Source: Fodinibius sediminis
GTDB taxonomy: Bacteria > Bacteroidota > Rhodothermia > Balneolales > Balneolaceae
Assembly: GCF_900182555.1 (NCBI RefSeq)
Contig: NZ_FXTH01000001.1
Span: forward strand, 372,001 to 436,000
Direction: 5' to 3'
DNA length: 64,000 bases
Both the position numbers and the translations under genes were made by a program. The first letter of the stretch is position 1. Every line of letters begins with the position of its first letter. Shown piece by piece: positions 8,844-17,375 of this stretch. The notes below the pieces were generated by a model that was given only the letters and a program-made list of their open reading frames with translations, made no database searches and was not told where the DNA came from.

Positions 8844-9104
8844 ATGACGATCATGGATCATACCGAAACCACAGCCCTATTTCTTATCACCGGTCTCATT
8901 ACCGCCTGCGGAACGCATGAAGCCATGCCCATCCTGCACCGGGCCCAGACCAAGGTCGTCAACAAACAATACCTGGAGGCCATCGTTGCCGCTGAAAAAA
9001 TTGTGGAACACTACCCCGGCACCCCCTTTGCCGATTCTGCCCGCGAGCTCATCCACATCATCAACAAACATCACCTGGACGGCGAATACCCGGTCCCGCG
9101 CTAA
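8844..9104 (+). CDS. small TPR-like lipoprotein
   Basis: 86 residues. The first 22 residues end in a lipobox-like LITAC followed by GTHE, so the mature protein would be a lipid-anchored 64-residue chain. That chain holds one TPR-like helical hairpin: Q..YLEAIVAAEKIVEHYPGTPFADSA, a pattern seen in BamD/YbgF-type proteins. It begins 10 nt after the kinase stop and is probably in the same transcript. Function unknown. The N-terminus (MTIMDHTETT) lacks basic residues, which is unusual for a signal peptide and lowers confidence in export. Confidence 0.6.
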   Translation: MTIMDHTETTALFLITGLITACGTHEAMPILHRAQTKVVNKQYLEAIVAAEKIVEHYPGTPFADSARELIHIINKHHLDGEYPVPR

Positions 9105-9195
9105 CCATATAGGCTGTTTTAAACTCTGGAATGTAACTCTTTATTTTCGCTATTTTCCCAATAATAAATTCATCAATCTCAAACCCACTTGACTT

Positions 9196-10281
9196 ATGCT
9201 ACACGCTGTTATCATGGCCGGCGGATCCGGTACACGCTTTTGGCCGCGAAGCACCCGGAAACACCCCAAACAATTTCTCAATCTCTTCGGCGACAAAACC
9301 ATGCTCCAGACGACGGTCGACCGTATCGAAAAGCTGGTGCCCGCCGATCGCATCTGGGTCATTACCAACGACCGATACGTAGCACTGGTACAGGAACAGC
9401 TGCCTGACGTCCCGGCCCAGAACATCGTCGGAGAAGCAGTTGCCCGGAACACTGCTCCCTGCGTGGCCCTGGCCGCCGCCCTCATCAACGAGCAGGACCC
9501 GGAGGCCACCATGGCCGTACTCCCTGCCGACCACCTGATCAGCGAACCCGAGAATTTCCTTTCGGTTCTTGATACCGCCGATGCCAAGGCCCGCGCCGGT
9601 GACAACCTTATCACCATCGGCATTCAGCCCGACCGCCCGGAAACGGGTTATGGATATATCGAATTTGAGACAGCATCTGCCGAGCACTACGAGGGGGGCG
9701 AAGTAAGAAAGGTCCGTCAATTCCGGGAAAAGCCCGACCGGCAGACGGCCCAGCAGTTCATTGACTCCGGTAATTTCCTCTGGAACAGCGGGATGTTCGT
9801 CTGGAAAGCCTCAACCATTCTGCAGGAATTCAAGCGACATCTGCCGGAGGTGCAGGAGCAGGTAGAAAAGCTGCGTCCCTCCATCGGCAGCACGGAACAG
9901 AAACAGGCAATCGATGTCTTCTACCACGGCTGTCCCTCCATCTCCATAGACTACGGCATCATGGAACGCTCGGAGGACGTCTTTGTGGTTCCCGGTTCAT
10001 TCGGATGGAACGACGTGGGCAGTTGGAAAGCTGTATACGAGCTACGCGACAAGGATCAAAATGGGAATGTGATCCAGACCGACACGGCGAGCCTGGCAAA
10101 TGCATCAAATAATCTCATCCAAAGTGAGAGCGGGAAGATGATTGCCCTGGTGGGGGTGGACAACCTTGCCGTCGTGGAAACCGATGACGCCATCCTGGTA
10201 TGCAACCTGGACGAAGCCCAGGGCGTCAAGCAGATCGTGAACAAACTCCGTGAAAGCGAAGAGACCCAAAAGTTCCTCTAG
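9196..10281 (+). CDS. mannose-1-phosphate guanylyltransferase
   Basis: 361 residues. It makes GDP-mannose from mannose-1-phosphate and GTP for surface polysaccharide. Nucleotidyltransferase motifs: MAGGSGTRFWPRST at residue 7, LPADHLI near 112, the FREKP motif, and the SIDYGIMERS and GWNDVGSW segments near 255 and 275. There is no C-terminal cupin (phosphomannose isomerase) domain, so it is the short, monofunctional type. Convergent with the PhnP-like gene; no clear terminator between them. Confidence 0.93.
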   Translation: MLHAVIMAGGSGTRFWPRSTRKHPKQFLNLFGDKTMLQTTVDRIEKLVPADRIWVITNDRYVALVQEQLPDVPAQNIVGEAVARNTAPCVALAAALINEQDPEATMAVLPADHLISEPENFLSVLDTADAKARAGDNLITIGIQPDRPETGYGYIEFETASAEHYEGGEVRKVRQFREKPDRQTAQQFIDSGNFLWNSGMFVWKASTILQEFKRHLPEVQEQVEKLRPSIGSTEQKQAIDVFYHGCPSISIDYGIMERSEDVFVVPGSFGWNDVGSWKAVYELRDKDQNGNVIQTDTASLANASNNLIQSESGKMIALVGVDNLAVVETDDAILVCNLDEAQGVKQIVNKLRESEETQKFL

Positions 10282-10332
10282 CCGCAAGGACGGGCAGACG
10301 ACAGTGGACCGGCGGATGCCGGGGAGTCGGTA

Positions 10333-11091
10333 TTAGACCTCTATCGTGAGCTGATCATAGGCCAGGCGGATGCCTTCGGGCAGCCGTTTGTTGCTTTCTG
10401 CATGATCGACATAGCCATTCATATGCACCAGGTAGGTTTGCGGGACCTCGAGTTCACGGGCCACCTCCACGGCCTGGGGAATGGTCATATGGGTGGGGTG
10501 GTCGGGCTCCCATCGCAAGCCGTCGAGTACCAGCACTTTTGATCCCCGGATTTGCTGCTTCGTCGCATCCGGGATCTCCTTCACATCACTGAAGTAGGAG
10601 AAATCGTTGATTCGAAAGCCCAGAACCTCAACCTTTCCGTGGGCCGCGGGCAGGGGGGTCACCCTGATATCCCGGAAGGAAAGCGGCTCGTGCATCTCAA
10701 TCAGTTCGATGGAGGTGGCTCCCGGGTACCGGTCGGGACCAAACATATAGTCAAACCGCCTCCGTATCGATTCAAGTCCCCCGGGGGTGGAATAGACGGG
10801 CATGCACCGGTTCTGCTTAAAACAAAAGGGGCGCAGATCATCCAGACCCGAAATATGATCCATATGCTCATGCGTAATCAGGACCAGGTCAATATGGCTC
10901 AACCCTGCGCGCAGCGTCTGAAGACGAAATTCCGGACCCGTATCGATGACCACAGACGTTTCTTCGGTCTGTACCCACGCCGAGCAGCGCCAGCGGATGT
11001 TACGGGGATCGTCGCTGAGGTGCTCTTTCCCAAACCCACCGGCCACCGGAACGCCCATCGAGGTGCCTGTGCCTAAAAATGTTACCTGCAT
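10333..11091 (-). CDS. MBL-fold hydrolase, PhnP/RNase Z-like
   Basis: 252 residues from ATG 11091; one TTG codon upstream is also open. Metallo-beta-lactamase fold: FLGTGTSMGVPV at the N-terminus (as in PhnP and RNase Z relatives), metal-binding HEHMDH in LITHEHMDHISGLDDLRPF near residue 78, and further metal ligands in PLPAAHG, VLDGLR and VHMNG. PhnP-like enzymes act as phosphodiesterases on cyclic ribose phosphates, but no phn genes are present, so the substrate is open. Its ATG overlaps the upstream gene's TGA by one base (TGATG), so translation is coupled. Confidence 0.85.
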   Translation of the reverse strand: MQVTFLGTGTSMGVPVAGGFGKEHLSDDPRNIRWRCSAWVQTEETSVVIDTGPEFRLQTLRAGLSHIDLVLITHEHMDHISGLDDLRPFCFKQNRCMPVYSTPGGLESIRRRFDYMFGPDRYPGATSIELIEMHEPLSFRDIRVTPLPAAHGKVEVLGFRINDFSYFSDVKEIPDATKQQIRGSKVLVLDGLRWEPDHPTHMTIPQAVEVARELEVPQTYLVHMNGYVDHAESNKRLPEGIRLAYDQLTIEV

Positions 11092-11396
11092 CAATCCAGA
11101 TCTATGTCTAACTCTTCTATTTCACTGTCTTTAAACCGCTCAAACCGGTCCCACAATTCTTCCAGGTGCTTGCGTACGGCAGGTTTGATATAAATATCCC
11201 GAAGGGGTTTGTCCTGCAGTACCCGGGCCAGCAGCCCTACCTGCTGTTGCTCGGGCTTCTTTTTATTTAGCACAACCAGCTTTTCGCCCTCCATCACGCA
11301 GGAATCACCGCGGAAAGTACCCTTCTCCTTGCGAATAGTATAGCCTGCCTGCTCTACCAGCTGTTCCAGTTCTATGAGTAGTTGTTCGGTCTTCAT
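11091..11396 (-). CDS. small conserved-looking protein, unknown function
   Basis: 101 residues, highly charged, no cysteines, no membrane segment. I do not recognise a domain. The N-terminal 30 residues look helical (MKTEQLLIELEQLVEQAGY); the middle reads as beta strands (TFRGDSCVMEGEKLVVLNKK). It is coupled to the MBL hydrolase by the TGATG overlap and starts 10 nt after the outer-membrane gene would end, so the three - strand genes may form one transcript. Confidence 0.7.
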   Translation of the reverse strand: MKTEQLLIELEQLVEQAGYTIRKEKGTFRGDSCVMEGEKLVVLNKKKPEQQQVGLLARVLQDKPLRDIYIKPAVRKHLEELWDRFERFKDSEIEELDIDLD

Positions 11397-11405
11397 ATTA
11401 AGAGA

Positions 11406-12170
11406 TTAAAATGTAACGCCCAACTGGATACTATGGCCCTGTATCCGGTAATCGTATTTCTGTTCCTCCACCCGATAGTCGCGCAGATCATACTTGTATC
11501 CCGCGCTGAGCCCAATGGAATTCCACAGACGGTCGAAGAATATTTTACTCTCGAGGGCTATGCTCCCCAGGGATCCACCAAAAAGTCCACCGGAGGCAAA
11601 GGTGAACCCATAGCTTGGCACCGCGCCGGCCTGGATGCGGAAGTCTGTTGCAGGCCGTGCATTGACCTGCAGTCCCGCACCGGCGGTAAGGCTTCCAAAC
11701 CGAAAGCGATCGAGATTAAATGCCGTCTCATCTGTCGTGATGTTGGTAAGCCGTGAAGATATGCGGACGGGAATCTTCAGCAGTACCTTCCGGCTCCGGT
11801 AAAGCTGCAGCCCGAAATTGAGATTTCCTCCTATATCAAAATAGGCCACTCTGTCACTCCCGGTAAGCTTGCCCCCCACTCCCATATAGAGGTTCAGTGA
11901 ACGGCTGCTGTAGCCCAGGCGTATCAGGGGATCATCATAATTGAACTGCCCGGCTCCCTCCGCCTGCAGATTGCCCTGATAACTAACCGAGGTGGGCTCG
12001 AAGCCGACATACAGTTCCGTACCCGGTTGACGGAATTGTGGGCGTTCTTCCTCAACAGAAAACATCTGTGCTCTCAGCGTGGCGGGCGATGTCCACAAGA
12101 AAAGGATGATGAGCCCTGTCACAGCCGATAATCGGTGTAAATAATTCTGCTTCGAGGAATGATTAATCAT
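11406..12170 (-). CDS. predicted outer-membrane beta-barrel protein
   Basis: 254 residues from ATG 12170; the frame is open to 12194, but the later start gives a normal signal peptide (MINHSSKQNYLHRL then a hydrophobic core, cleavage near LRAQ). The mature part alternates polar and aromatic/hydrophobic residues with frequent G, Y and R, and ends in a barrel-like strand SIQLGVTF with a C-terminal Phe, the sorting signal of outer-membrane barrels. About ten strands can be counted. Function unknown. Confidence 0.75.
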   Translation of the reverse strand: MINHSSKQNYLHRLSAVTGLIILFLWTSPATLRAQMFSVEEERPQFRQPGTELYVGFEPTSVSYQGNLQAEGAGQFNYDDPLIRLGYSSRSLNLYMGVGGKLTGSDRVAYFDIGGNLNFGLQLYRSRKVLLKIPVRISSRLTNITTDETAFNLDRFRFGSLTAGAGLQVNARPATDFRIQAGAVPSYGFTFASGGLFGGSLGSIALESKIFFDRLWNSIGLSAGYKYDLRDYRVEEQKYDYRIQGHSIQLGVTF

Positions 12171-12222
12171 AAATTCACATTTTAACGTTATCATTAAGCA
12201 CTAAAATAATGGATTACAACCT

Positions 12223-12774
12223 ATGAAAACACTCGGATTACTGATAATATTTTCTCTGATGAGCTTATCTACTGCAGAAGCGCCGGCCGATTCGGTACAC
12301 GACTTCAGCCTTTCCTCTATTGACGGGGAAGAGACTGCGCTCAGCCAATACGAAGGAAAAGTGCTTTTGATTGTCAATACAGCCTCCGAATGTGGCTTCA
12401 CCCCCCAGTATGAAGGCCTGCAGGCCCTGTATGAAAAATACAGCGATGAAGGGCTGGTCGTTCTCGGTTTTCCCGCGAACAATTTCGGGGGACAGGAACC
12501 GGGAACGGATGAGGAGATTAAACGGTTTTGTAAAGTGAACTACGAAGTAACATTCCCGATGTTTTCCAAAATATCTGTCAAGGGTGATGATCAGCATCCC
12601 CTCTTCAGCTATCTCACATCGGCCGAAAACCCCGATTTCAGGGGAGAAATCAAATGGAATTTTGAAAAATTCCTCATTGATAAAGAAGGCAAGCTGTCAC
12701 GGCGTTTCCGCAGTGACGTCAAGCCACAAAGTAATGAAATTTTAAAGGCAATAGATTCGGCTTTGGAGAGTTAA
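12223..12774 (+). CDS. glutathione peroxidase family thiol peroxidase
   Basis: 183 residues. Thioredoxin-fold peroxidase that reduces hydroperoxides. Catalytic Cys in NTASECGFTPQYEGL near residue 58 is encoded by TGT, so it is not a selenoprotein. The Gln (in FPANNFGGQEPG) and Trp/Asn (in KWNFEKFLIDKEG) of the catalytic site are present. Residues 1-20 look like a signal peptide (MKTLGLLIIFSLMSLSTAEA), so it probably acts in the periplasm. Divergent from the outer-membrane gene, followed by a strong terminator. Confidence 0.92.
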   Translation: MKTLGLLIIFSLMSLSTAEAPADSVHDFSLSSIDGEETALSQYEGKVLLIVNTASECGFTPQYEGLQALYEKYSDEGLVVLGFPANNFGGQEPGTDEEIKRFCKVNYEVTFPMFSKISVKGDDQHPLFSYLTSAENPDFRGEIKWNFEKFLIDKEGKLSRRFRSDVKPQSNEILKAIDSALES

Positions 12775-12812
12775 TATACTGTATCCCTAATACATCCCAT
12801 CACCATCCCGAC

Positions 12813-12850
12813 GGAGGGCCGTAACTGATACTTACGGTCCTCCTCTTTTT
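12813..12850. terminator. intrinsic terminator between gpx and apaG
   Basis: A 12-bp stem (12813-12824 with 12832-12843, one G-U pair) with a T run at 12845-12852. It lies between the convergent peroxidase and apaG stops and mainly serves the + strand. Confidence 0.85.
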
Positions 12851-12855
12851 TTGCC

Positions 12856-13248
12856 TCAGTTTAACCGGTGCGAGACCAGCAGGAACTCCGGGATCCGCAC
12901 CCGCAATGTTTTGCCCTCGCTCGCCTGCATTGTATAAAATCCTTTCATGCTGCCGCGGTATGCTTTTAATACGCAAAAACTGTTATAGGCGTGCTCCTTG
13001 CCCGGTTCTATCACCGGCTTTTGACCAATCACCCCTTCCCCGTCCACCTCGTGGCGTTTCCCGGAGGCATCCCTGATCTCCCAGTGGCGCTTCAGCAGCT
13101 GGACCGGGTGGTCGCCCAGGTTTTTGATCGTAATAAAATAGGCGAACACATGCTTGCCCGCGGCGGGACTGGATTCTTCCTCCAGGTAAACCGGCTGAAC
13201 TTCCACGCTCACATCGTGCGATACTTCAACAAATGTTGGCTGATACAT
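12856..13248 (-). CDS. apaG: ApaG (Co2+/Mg2+ efflux-type protein)
   Basis: 130 residues, a single fibronectin-III-like ApaG domain. Typical blocks: HVFAYFITIKNLGDHPVQLLKRHWEI, the EVDGEGVIGQKPVIEPGK loop and YNSFCVLKAYRGSMKGFYTM (each longer than the core shown by its key residues W, GEGV, P, G and M). Its biochemical role is not settled; it is linked to cation resistance and diadenosine tetraphosphate. Single gene, transcribed away from tRNA-Asp. Confidence 0.93.
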   Translation of the reverse strand: MYQPTFVEVSHDVSVEVQPVYLEEESSPAAGKHVFAYFITIKNLGDHPVQLLKRHWEIRDASGKRHEVDGEGVIGQKPVIEPGKEHAYNSFCVLKAYRGSMKGFYTMQASEGKTLRVRIPEFLLVSHRLN

Positions 13249-13325
13249 ATAACGGGGCTTTTATTTTTAAGCATGGTAACTAAATTCTCACCGTGAATCA
13301 AAAGTTTTAATAAATTGCAATTATC

Positions 13326-13357
13326 GCTTGACATAAGCCGGGAAAGGTCGTTATATT
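13326..13357 (+). promoter_or_regulatory. tRNA-Asp promoter
   Basis: TTGACA at 13326-13331 and TATATTTG at 13350-13357, with 18 nt between them, match the TTG...TAnnTTTG pattern of Bacteroidota-type promoters. The tRNA begins 69 nt further on. Confidence 0.75.
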
Positions 13358-13425
13358 TGGAGCTCTCATTCGGCTTGGGAACAACTTCACGTTCTATCGT
13401 GAACCGACAGCCACAAGCCCAACAC

Positions 13426-13499
13426 GGTCCGGTAGTTCAGCTGGTTAGAACGCCTGCCTGTCACGCAGGAGGTCGCGAGTTCGAATCTCGTCCGGATCG
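13426..13499 (+). tRNA. tRNA-Asp (GTC)
   Basis: 74 nt without encoded CCA. Acceptor stem 13426-13432 with 13492-13498 (one G-U pair), D arm with GTTC-AGCTGGTTA-GAAC, anticodon loop CTGTCAC (anticodon GTC) closed by CCTGC/GCAGG, T arm GCGAG-TTCGAAT-CTCGT, discriminator G. From the anticodon loop on, its sequence is shared with the copy at 48140, so the 3' half was supplied by the integrated element. Confidence 0.97.
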
Positions 13500-13500
13500 C
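13458..13500 (+). repeat. attL: left attachment core of IE1 (43 bp)
   Basis: The 43 bases from the anticodon loop to one base past the tRNA end recur without a mismatch at 48140-48182. This is the classic duplication left by a tyrosine integrase that uses a tRNA 3' half as target. Confidence 0.95.
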
Positions 13501-13508
13501 TCTCAACC

Positions 13509-13543
13509 AAGCCTCTGACTCACAACGAGTTAGGGGCTTTTTT
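13509..13543 (+). terminator. tRNA-Asp terminator (element-borne)
   Basis: A 13-bp stem (13509-13521 with 13527-13539, two G-U pairs), 5-nt loop, T run. A near copy follows the right attachment core at 48191, so each integrated unit appears to bring its own terminator for the tRNA. Confidence 0.85.
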
Positions 13544-13581
13544 GTTTTGGAGAAATACCCTTCTAATAAAGTTTAGTTTTT

Positions 13582-13605
13582 TTCTGGTACTAGAATGGTA
13601 CTAGG
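13582..13605. repeat. candidate integrase arm sites, left end of IE1
   Basis: Two copies of GGTACTAG with an 11-bp period (13586-13593, 13597-13604) inside a 24-bp block repeated exactly at 47973-47996, just upstream of the integrase gene. One helical turn between the half-sites fits paired binding of an integrase N-terminal domain. No binding data; inference from position and spacing. Confidence 0.7.
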
Positions 13606-14065
13606 CATAAATTCGCTCTATACTTAACCGGTGCTCAAACTTTGTTGCTAAAAGCTACTGCAGGAATCTCTATCCTCCGTGCGGAAATAAATAAAAGTAA
13701 ATCATTACGGATTAGATTAGGAGATTGGAGATTTAAATCCTCTTAGGCATACTTCCTACTAACTCTTTTGAATAGCTAATAGTCTTAAGTTTTTTAAAGG
13801 CATTTTACTTTTAATTTCTCTATCGATTCTCACCGATTTGCGTTACATAAGATCTTGTAGTGCTACTTAAAGGATTAGAAAAAAGTCCTCCAGATGTTTA
13901 GTCCTCCCCCATTGGGACATTTCAATCCCATCACATTATTGCACATTATTACTTGGTATATCCTGCAAAATGTTAGGTGTCTTAAATAGCTAGTTCATTT
14001 GATTTTGAATCATCGCATCTTATATCGAAGTTCTTTTTGAAAATGTAATACAGCCAAATTATATC
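13606..14065. other. gene-free left end of IE1
   Basis: 460 bases without a supported gene. Apart from the arm sites just before it I see no RNA gene, repeat or clear promoter. It must hold the promoter of the operon that starts at 14066. Confidence 0.5.
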
Positions 14066-16102
14066 ATGGGGAATCTGCCTCAACATCATTCATCGCATAA
14101 GCAGGAAGCTAAAAGCCTAGGAAAACTCAGGGAAATATTACCAAATGACCTTTTTATACTTAGGAGTGAAGATGGAGGAGATTATGGGGTAGACCGAATT
14201 TTAGAAGTAGTTAATGATGGTAATGTCACAAATATACGTGCTCATGTTCAAGTAAAAAGTCAAAAGAAGAAAACTAAGAGCGAAAACATTCGATTCCCCG
14301 TACCGATAAATACTATTAATTATCTTCTTAATACTATACACTCCCTGTTTATTGTGTATTCAGTTGATGAAGATGCTTTTTATTGGGAGTGGACACGTCA
14401 AATTGCATTATCAGCGAACGGAAAACAAATAGACCTGGAAAGTACTAACCAAAAAACCTTTAGCTATACTTTTCAGAATACACTTGATGCAAGTGCCTTT
14501 GAGGATATCCACAAAAAGTTGATTTCTGATAATCAACTTTTGAAAGATATTGAAGTTGATTGCCGTCCTCTTGAAAAATCTTTAATTGAATCCCTTCAGA
14601 GCACTGTAACATATCGTGAGCTGATACTTCTATACTTACAAGGAAAATATGAAGTGGTCATAGGATTTGTGAGGGATAATTCATTAGATAATCCGGAAAT
14701 AAACTCTCTGGTATCATGGTGTTACTATCAGATTCACAATTATCAACAAGCACTTAGATTTATTGTCAAAGCGCTTAAAAAAAAGCCTTCAGATTCTCAA
14801 TTGTTAAAAATGAAAGCGGCTATTTTGTGTGATAAAGGTCGTAGAGAGCAAAACAAGGAAATGGTTGAAGATGCAAAAGCTATTATGCTTAATATAAGTC
14901 GCGATACATGGGGATGGGATGATTATTACAACTTTGGAAATATGCTTGCTGGTTTAGAAGACTATTCTGAGGCATTGGAATATTATAAGAAAGCACTGGA
15001 AAGTAATCCCAAAGATCCCAGGATTTTGAAAAATTTAAGCGAATGCTATTACTACCTTAAGGAACATGAAAAAGAGATGGAATGTCTCGACAAGGCCTTA
15101 GAGCTAAATCCGGATTTAATTGAAGCCTTAATCAGCAAAGCTGCTACTTTAGGTAATATTTTCGGTGAATATCATCAAGCGATTAAGTTATTGAATCAAG
15201 CTTTACGCATTTCCGAAAATGGATATTTTGATAACAGTGTTATCTATTATTGGTTAGCTAAATTTCATGAAGATCTAGGTGAGACACAGACTGCCTTAAG
15301 CCTTGTTGGATCAGGGCAACAAATTTATCCGGGTGATAAGTCATTGAAAAGTCTAAGACTATCAATATTGATTAATTCTTGGGATAAAGATGAGCAAATA
15401 AAAAAGCAGGCAATACAACTTTTAAAAGAATTGATTTCGAGATTTCCAAAGGATTTTGGACTTAGAAAAGAATTGCTAAAAATTTATTTCGAAGAAAAAA
15501 ACACAGAGGAGGCAGTGCCATTACTACAAGAATCACTTGAATTTGTGGGGTTCAACTTTTCCGATGAATATGTTTCTAATTTAGAATATGAAAACTTGAG
15601 AATTCTGTTTAATAATGTGGATTCATATATGGTATATCGTGAGAGTAATAATATCGGGAAAGAGTTTTTTAAAAATTTTGATCTCAAAATAAAAACTTTA
15701 CAAAAAATTGAATTTAAATTTGCTATACAATTTGCCAAGTTGGTTGATCAGATAGTTCCAGACCTTTCAGAAAGCAAACTCATTCCGATACTTGAAAAAC
15801 ACCTAAAGGAATTTATCGATCTTAATGAATTTTGCAGTGAACTACTTATCAAAAAGCACAAAACTGATCCAGTAGAAAGACAGTCAGATAAAATGACTCA
15901 ATTAGTTATAGTTCTACCAGAAATATTACTTATTGAATTTTCGAGACAGATGGGTTGGCTATTGGGACAGAATAATTACGACGATAATTCTAAAGATCAG
16001 ATACTTAAAGAATTAAATCATATAGATGAGTGGTTTGATCTTAGTATTGAACCAATTGTAAAAGGGGCTCACAATGTTATTCGTTGGTCATCAAGCAAAT
16101 AA
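14066..16102 (+). CDS. DUF4365 (nuclease-like) protein with TPR repeats
   Basis: 678 residues. Residues 10-165 resemble DUF4365, a PD-(D/E)xK-like domain: EDGGDYGVDRILEV and AHVQVKSQ supply the Asp, Glu and Gln-Val-Lys of the active-site pattern. Residues 190-470 are tetratricopeptide repeats, for example EDYSEALEYYKKALESNPKD and KEMECLDKALELNPDLIEA. The last 200 residues are helical and not recognised. It opens a same-strand series: an MBL protein 79 nt downstream, then a trypsin-STAND protein and two small proteins. Likely role: an effector or regulator of this defence operon (inference). No membrane segment. Confidence 0.75.
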   Translation: MGNLPQHHSSHKQEAKSLGKLREILPNDLFILRSEDGGDYGVDRILEVVNDGNVTNIRAHVQVKSQKKKTKSENIRFPVPINTINYLLNTIHSLFIVYSVDEDAFYWEWTRQIALSANGKQIDLESTNQKTFSYTFQNTLDASAFEDIHKKLISDNQLLKDIEVDCRPLEKSLIESLQSTVTYRELILLYLQGKYEVVIGFVRDNSLDNPEINSLVSWCYYQIHNYQQALRFIVKALKKKPSDSQLLKMKAAILCDKGRREQNKEMVEDAKAIMLNISRDTWGWDDYYNFGNMLAGLEDYSEALEYYKKALESNPKDPRILKNLSECYYYLKEHEKEMECLDKALELNPDLIEALISKAATLGNIFGEYHQAIKLLNQALRISENGYFDNSVIYYWLAKFHEDLGETQTALSLVGSGQQIYPGDKSLKSLRLSILINSWDKDEQIKKQAIQLLKELISRFPKDFGLRKELLKIYFEEKNTEEAVPLLQESLEFVGFNFSDEYVSNLEYENLRILFNNVDSYMVYRESNNIGKEFFKNFDLKIKTLQKIEFKFAIQFAKLVDQIVPDLSESKLIPILEKHLKEFIDLNEFCSELLIKKHKTDPVERQSDKMTQLVIVLPEILLIEFSRQMGWLLGQNNYDDNSKDQILKELNHIDEWFDLSIEPIVKGAHNVIRWSSSK

Positions 16103-16181
16103 AGACAAATAACATAACTATAAGTGTCTATTTACATGAGAAAGTAGATCTGTAACTTAACTCTTACTCATTCAAGAAAGC

Positions 16182-17375
16182 ATGGTTCAAAAAGAACATG
16201 AAGTTGTAGTTGAAGCTTTCCCCTCTAAAAATGGAGATAGTTTCCTTATAAATATTAAGGATAATTATTTTCTCATCGACGCTGGCTATGTTACAACTTA
16301 CCACAATTATATTAAGCCACGTTTGATAAAACTTGATGGAGAGGGAAAAAGATTAAGTAGGGTAATAATAACTCATATTGATACAGATCATATATCAGGA
16401 TCTATAAAGTTTTTAGAAGAAAATAATGAAAATGAAATAATAGGAGTTGATCAAATATGGCACAATAGCTATAGAAATTTATATTCGCATGAAAAGACTA
16501 TCGAGTTAACTAAAAGATCTATTCAACTCCTTGATTCGTTGAAGCAATCAATCGATGTGAACTCAGATAACAAGATGATTAGCGCCAAACAAGGTTCTTC
16601 TTTAGCTGCTTTAATTTTGGAAGGAGAATATAAATGGAATACTGATTTTAAAGATGGGGTCATATCCAGAGGAGCAAAAGATAAACAAATCTCTGATGCG
16701 GTAAATTTTGAAATAATCTCTCCCAATAAAGGAAAGCTTAATGCATTAAAAAAATTTTGGGAAAAGGAACTTTATAAACTGGGCTTTAGAGATAAAATAA
16801 CCAATGACCCCCTTTTTGACGATGCATTTGAATTTCTCCTTTTAAAGGAGAAGGAAAAATATTTACCAAGAGATGAAAAGAAAATATCTAAAAAGATTCT
16901 TTCAATAGATGATTTACTAGAGAAAAAGTTTTATGAGGATAAGTCAGTTACCAATGGGAGTTCTATTGCATTCGTAATTGAAACTGAGCAAAAAAGAGTG
17001 CTTTTTCTTAGTGATGCACATCCAACACTAATATCAAAGGAAATTGAAAAAAGATATCAAGATAAGGAGTTTCCCATTTATTTTGATCTGATAAAAGTTT
17101 CTCATCATGGAAGTTTTTCTAATAATAGTCCAAAATTGTTTCAACTGATTGATTCAAGAAACTTTCTAATCTCTACAGATGGTACGAAACATGGGCATCC
17201 TGATTTAAGTACTTTGGCATGGATAATAAGTCGGAGTTCTGATTTTGAACGATGTATACATTTTAATTACGAAAATGAAGGATCAAAATTTTTAGATAAT
17301 TCGAAATGGAAGTCTCAGTATAATTATACCATTACAGTACCAGAACAAGGATCATCATTAATTATTTCTCTTTAA
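16182..17375 (+). CDS. MBL-fold hydrolase of the defence operon (Avs1A-like)
   Basis: 397 residues. Metallo-beta-lactamase fold of the ComEC/Rec2-like type: GDSFLINI...FLIDAG at the N-terminus, metal site THIDTDHISGS near residue 64, FLSDAHP near 278, KVSHHGSFSNN near 305 and HGHPDLS near 331. About 190 residues are inserted between the first metal site and the second half, more than in plain MBL enzymes. Its TAA is followed at once by the ATG of the STAND gene. I recall MBL-fold genes next to trypsin-STAND genes from AVAST type I anti-phage loci; the pairing here fits, but the match is by architecture only. Confidence 0.82.
   Translation: MVQKEHEVVVEAFPSKNGDSFLINIKDNYFLIDAGYVTTYHNYIKPRLIKLDGEGKRLSRVIITHIDTDHISGSIKFLEENNENEIIGVDQIWHNSYRNLYSHEKTIELTKRSIQLLDSLKQSIDVNSDNKMISAKQGSSLAALILEGEYKWNTDFKDGVISRGAKDKQISDAVNFEIISPNKGKLNALKKFWEKELYKLGFRDKITNDPLFDDAFEFLLLKEKEKYLPRDEKKISKKILSIDDLLEKKFYEDKSVTNGSSIAFVIETEQKRVLFLSDAHPTLISKEIEKRYQDKEFPIYFDLIKVSHHGSFSNNSPKLFQLIDSRNFLISTDGTKHGHPDLSTLAWIISRSSDFERCIHFNYENEGSKFLDNSKWKSQYNYTITVPEQGSSLIISL

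Noticed and set aside
12223-12774. Selenocysteine in glutathione peroxidase
   Set aside because: The catalytic position is encoded by TGT (Cys), not TGA.
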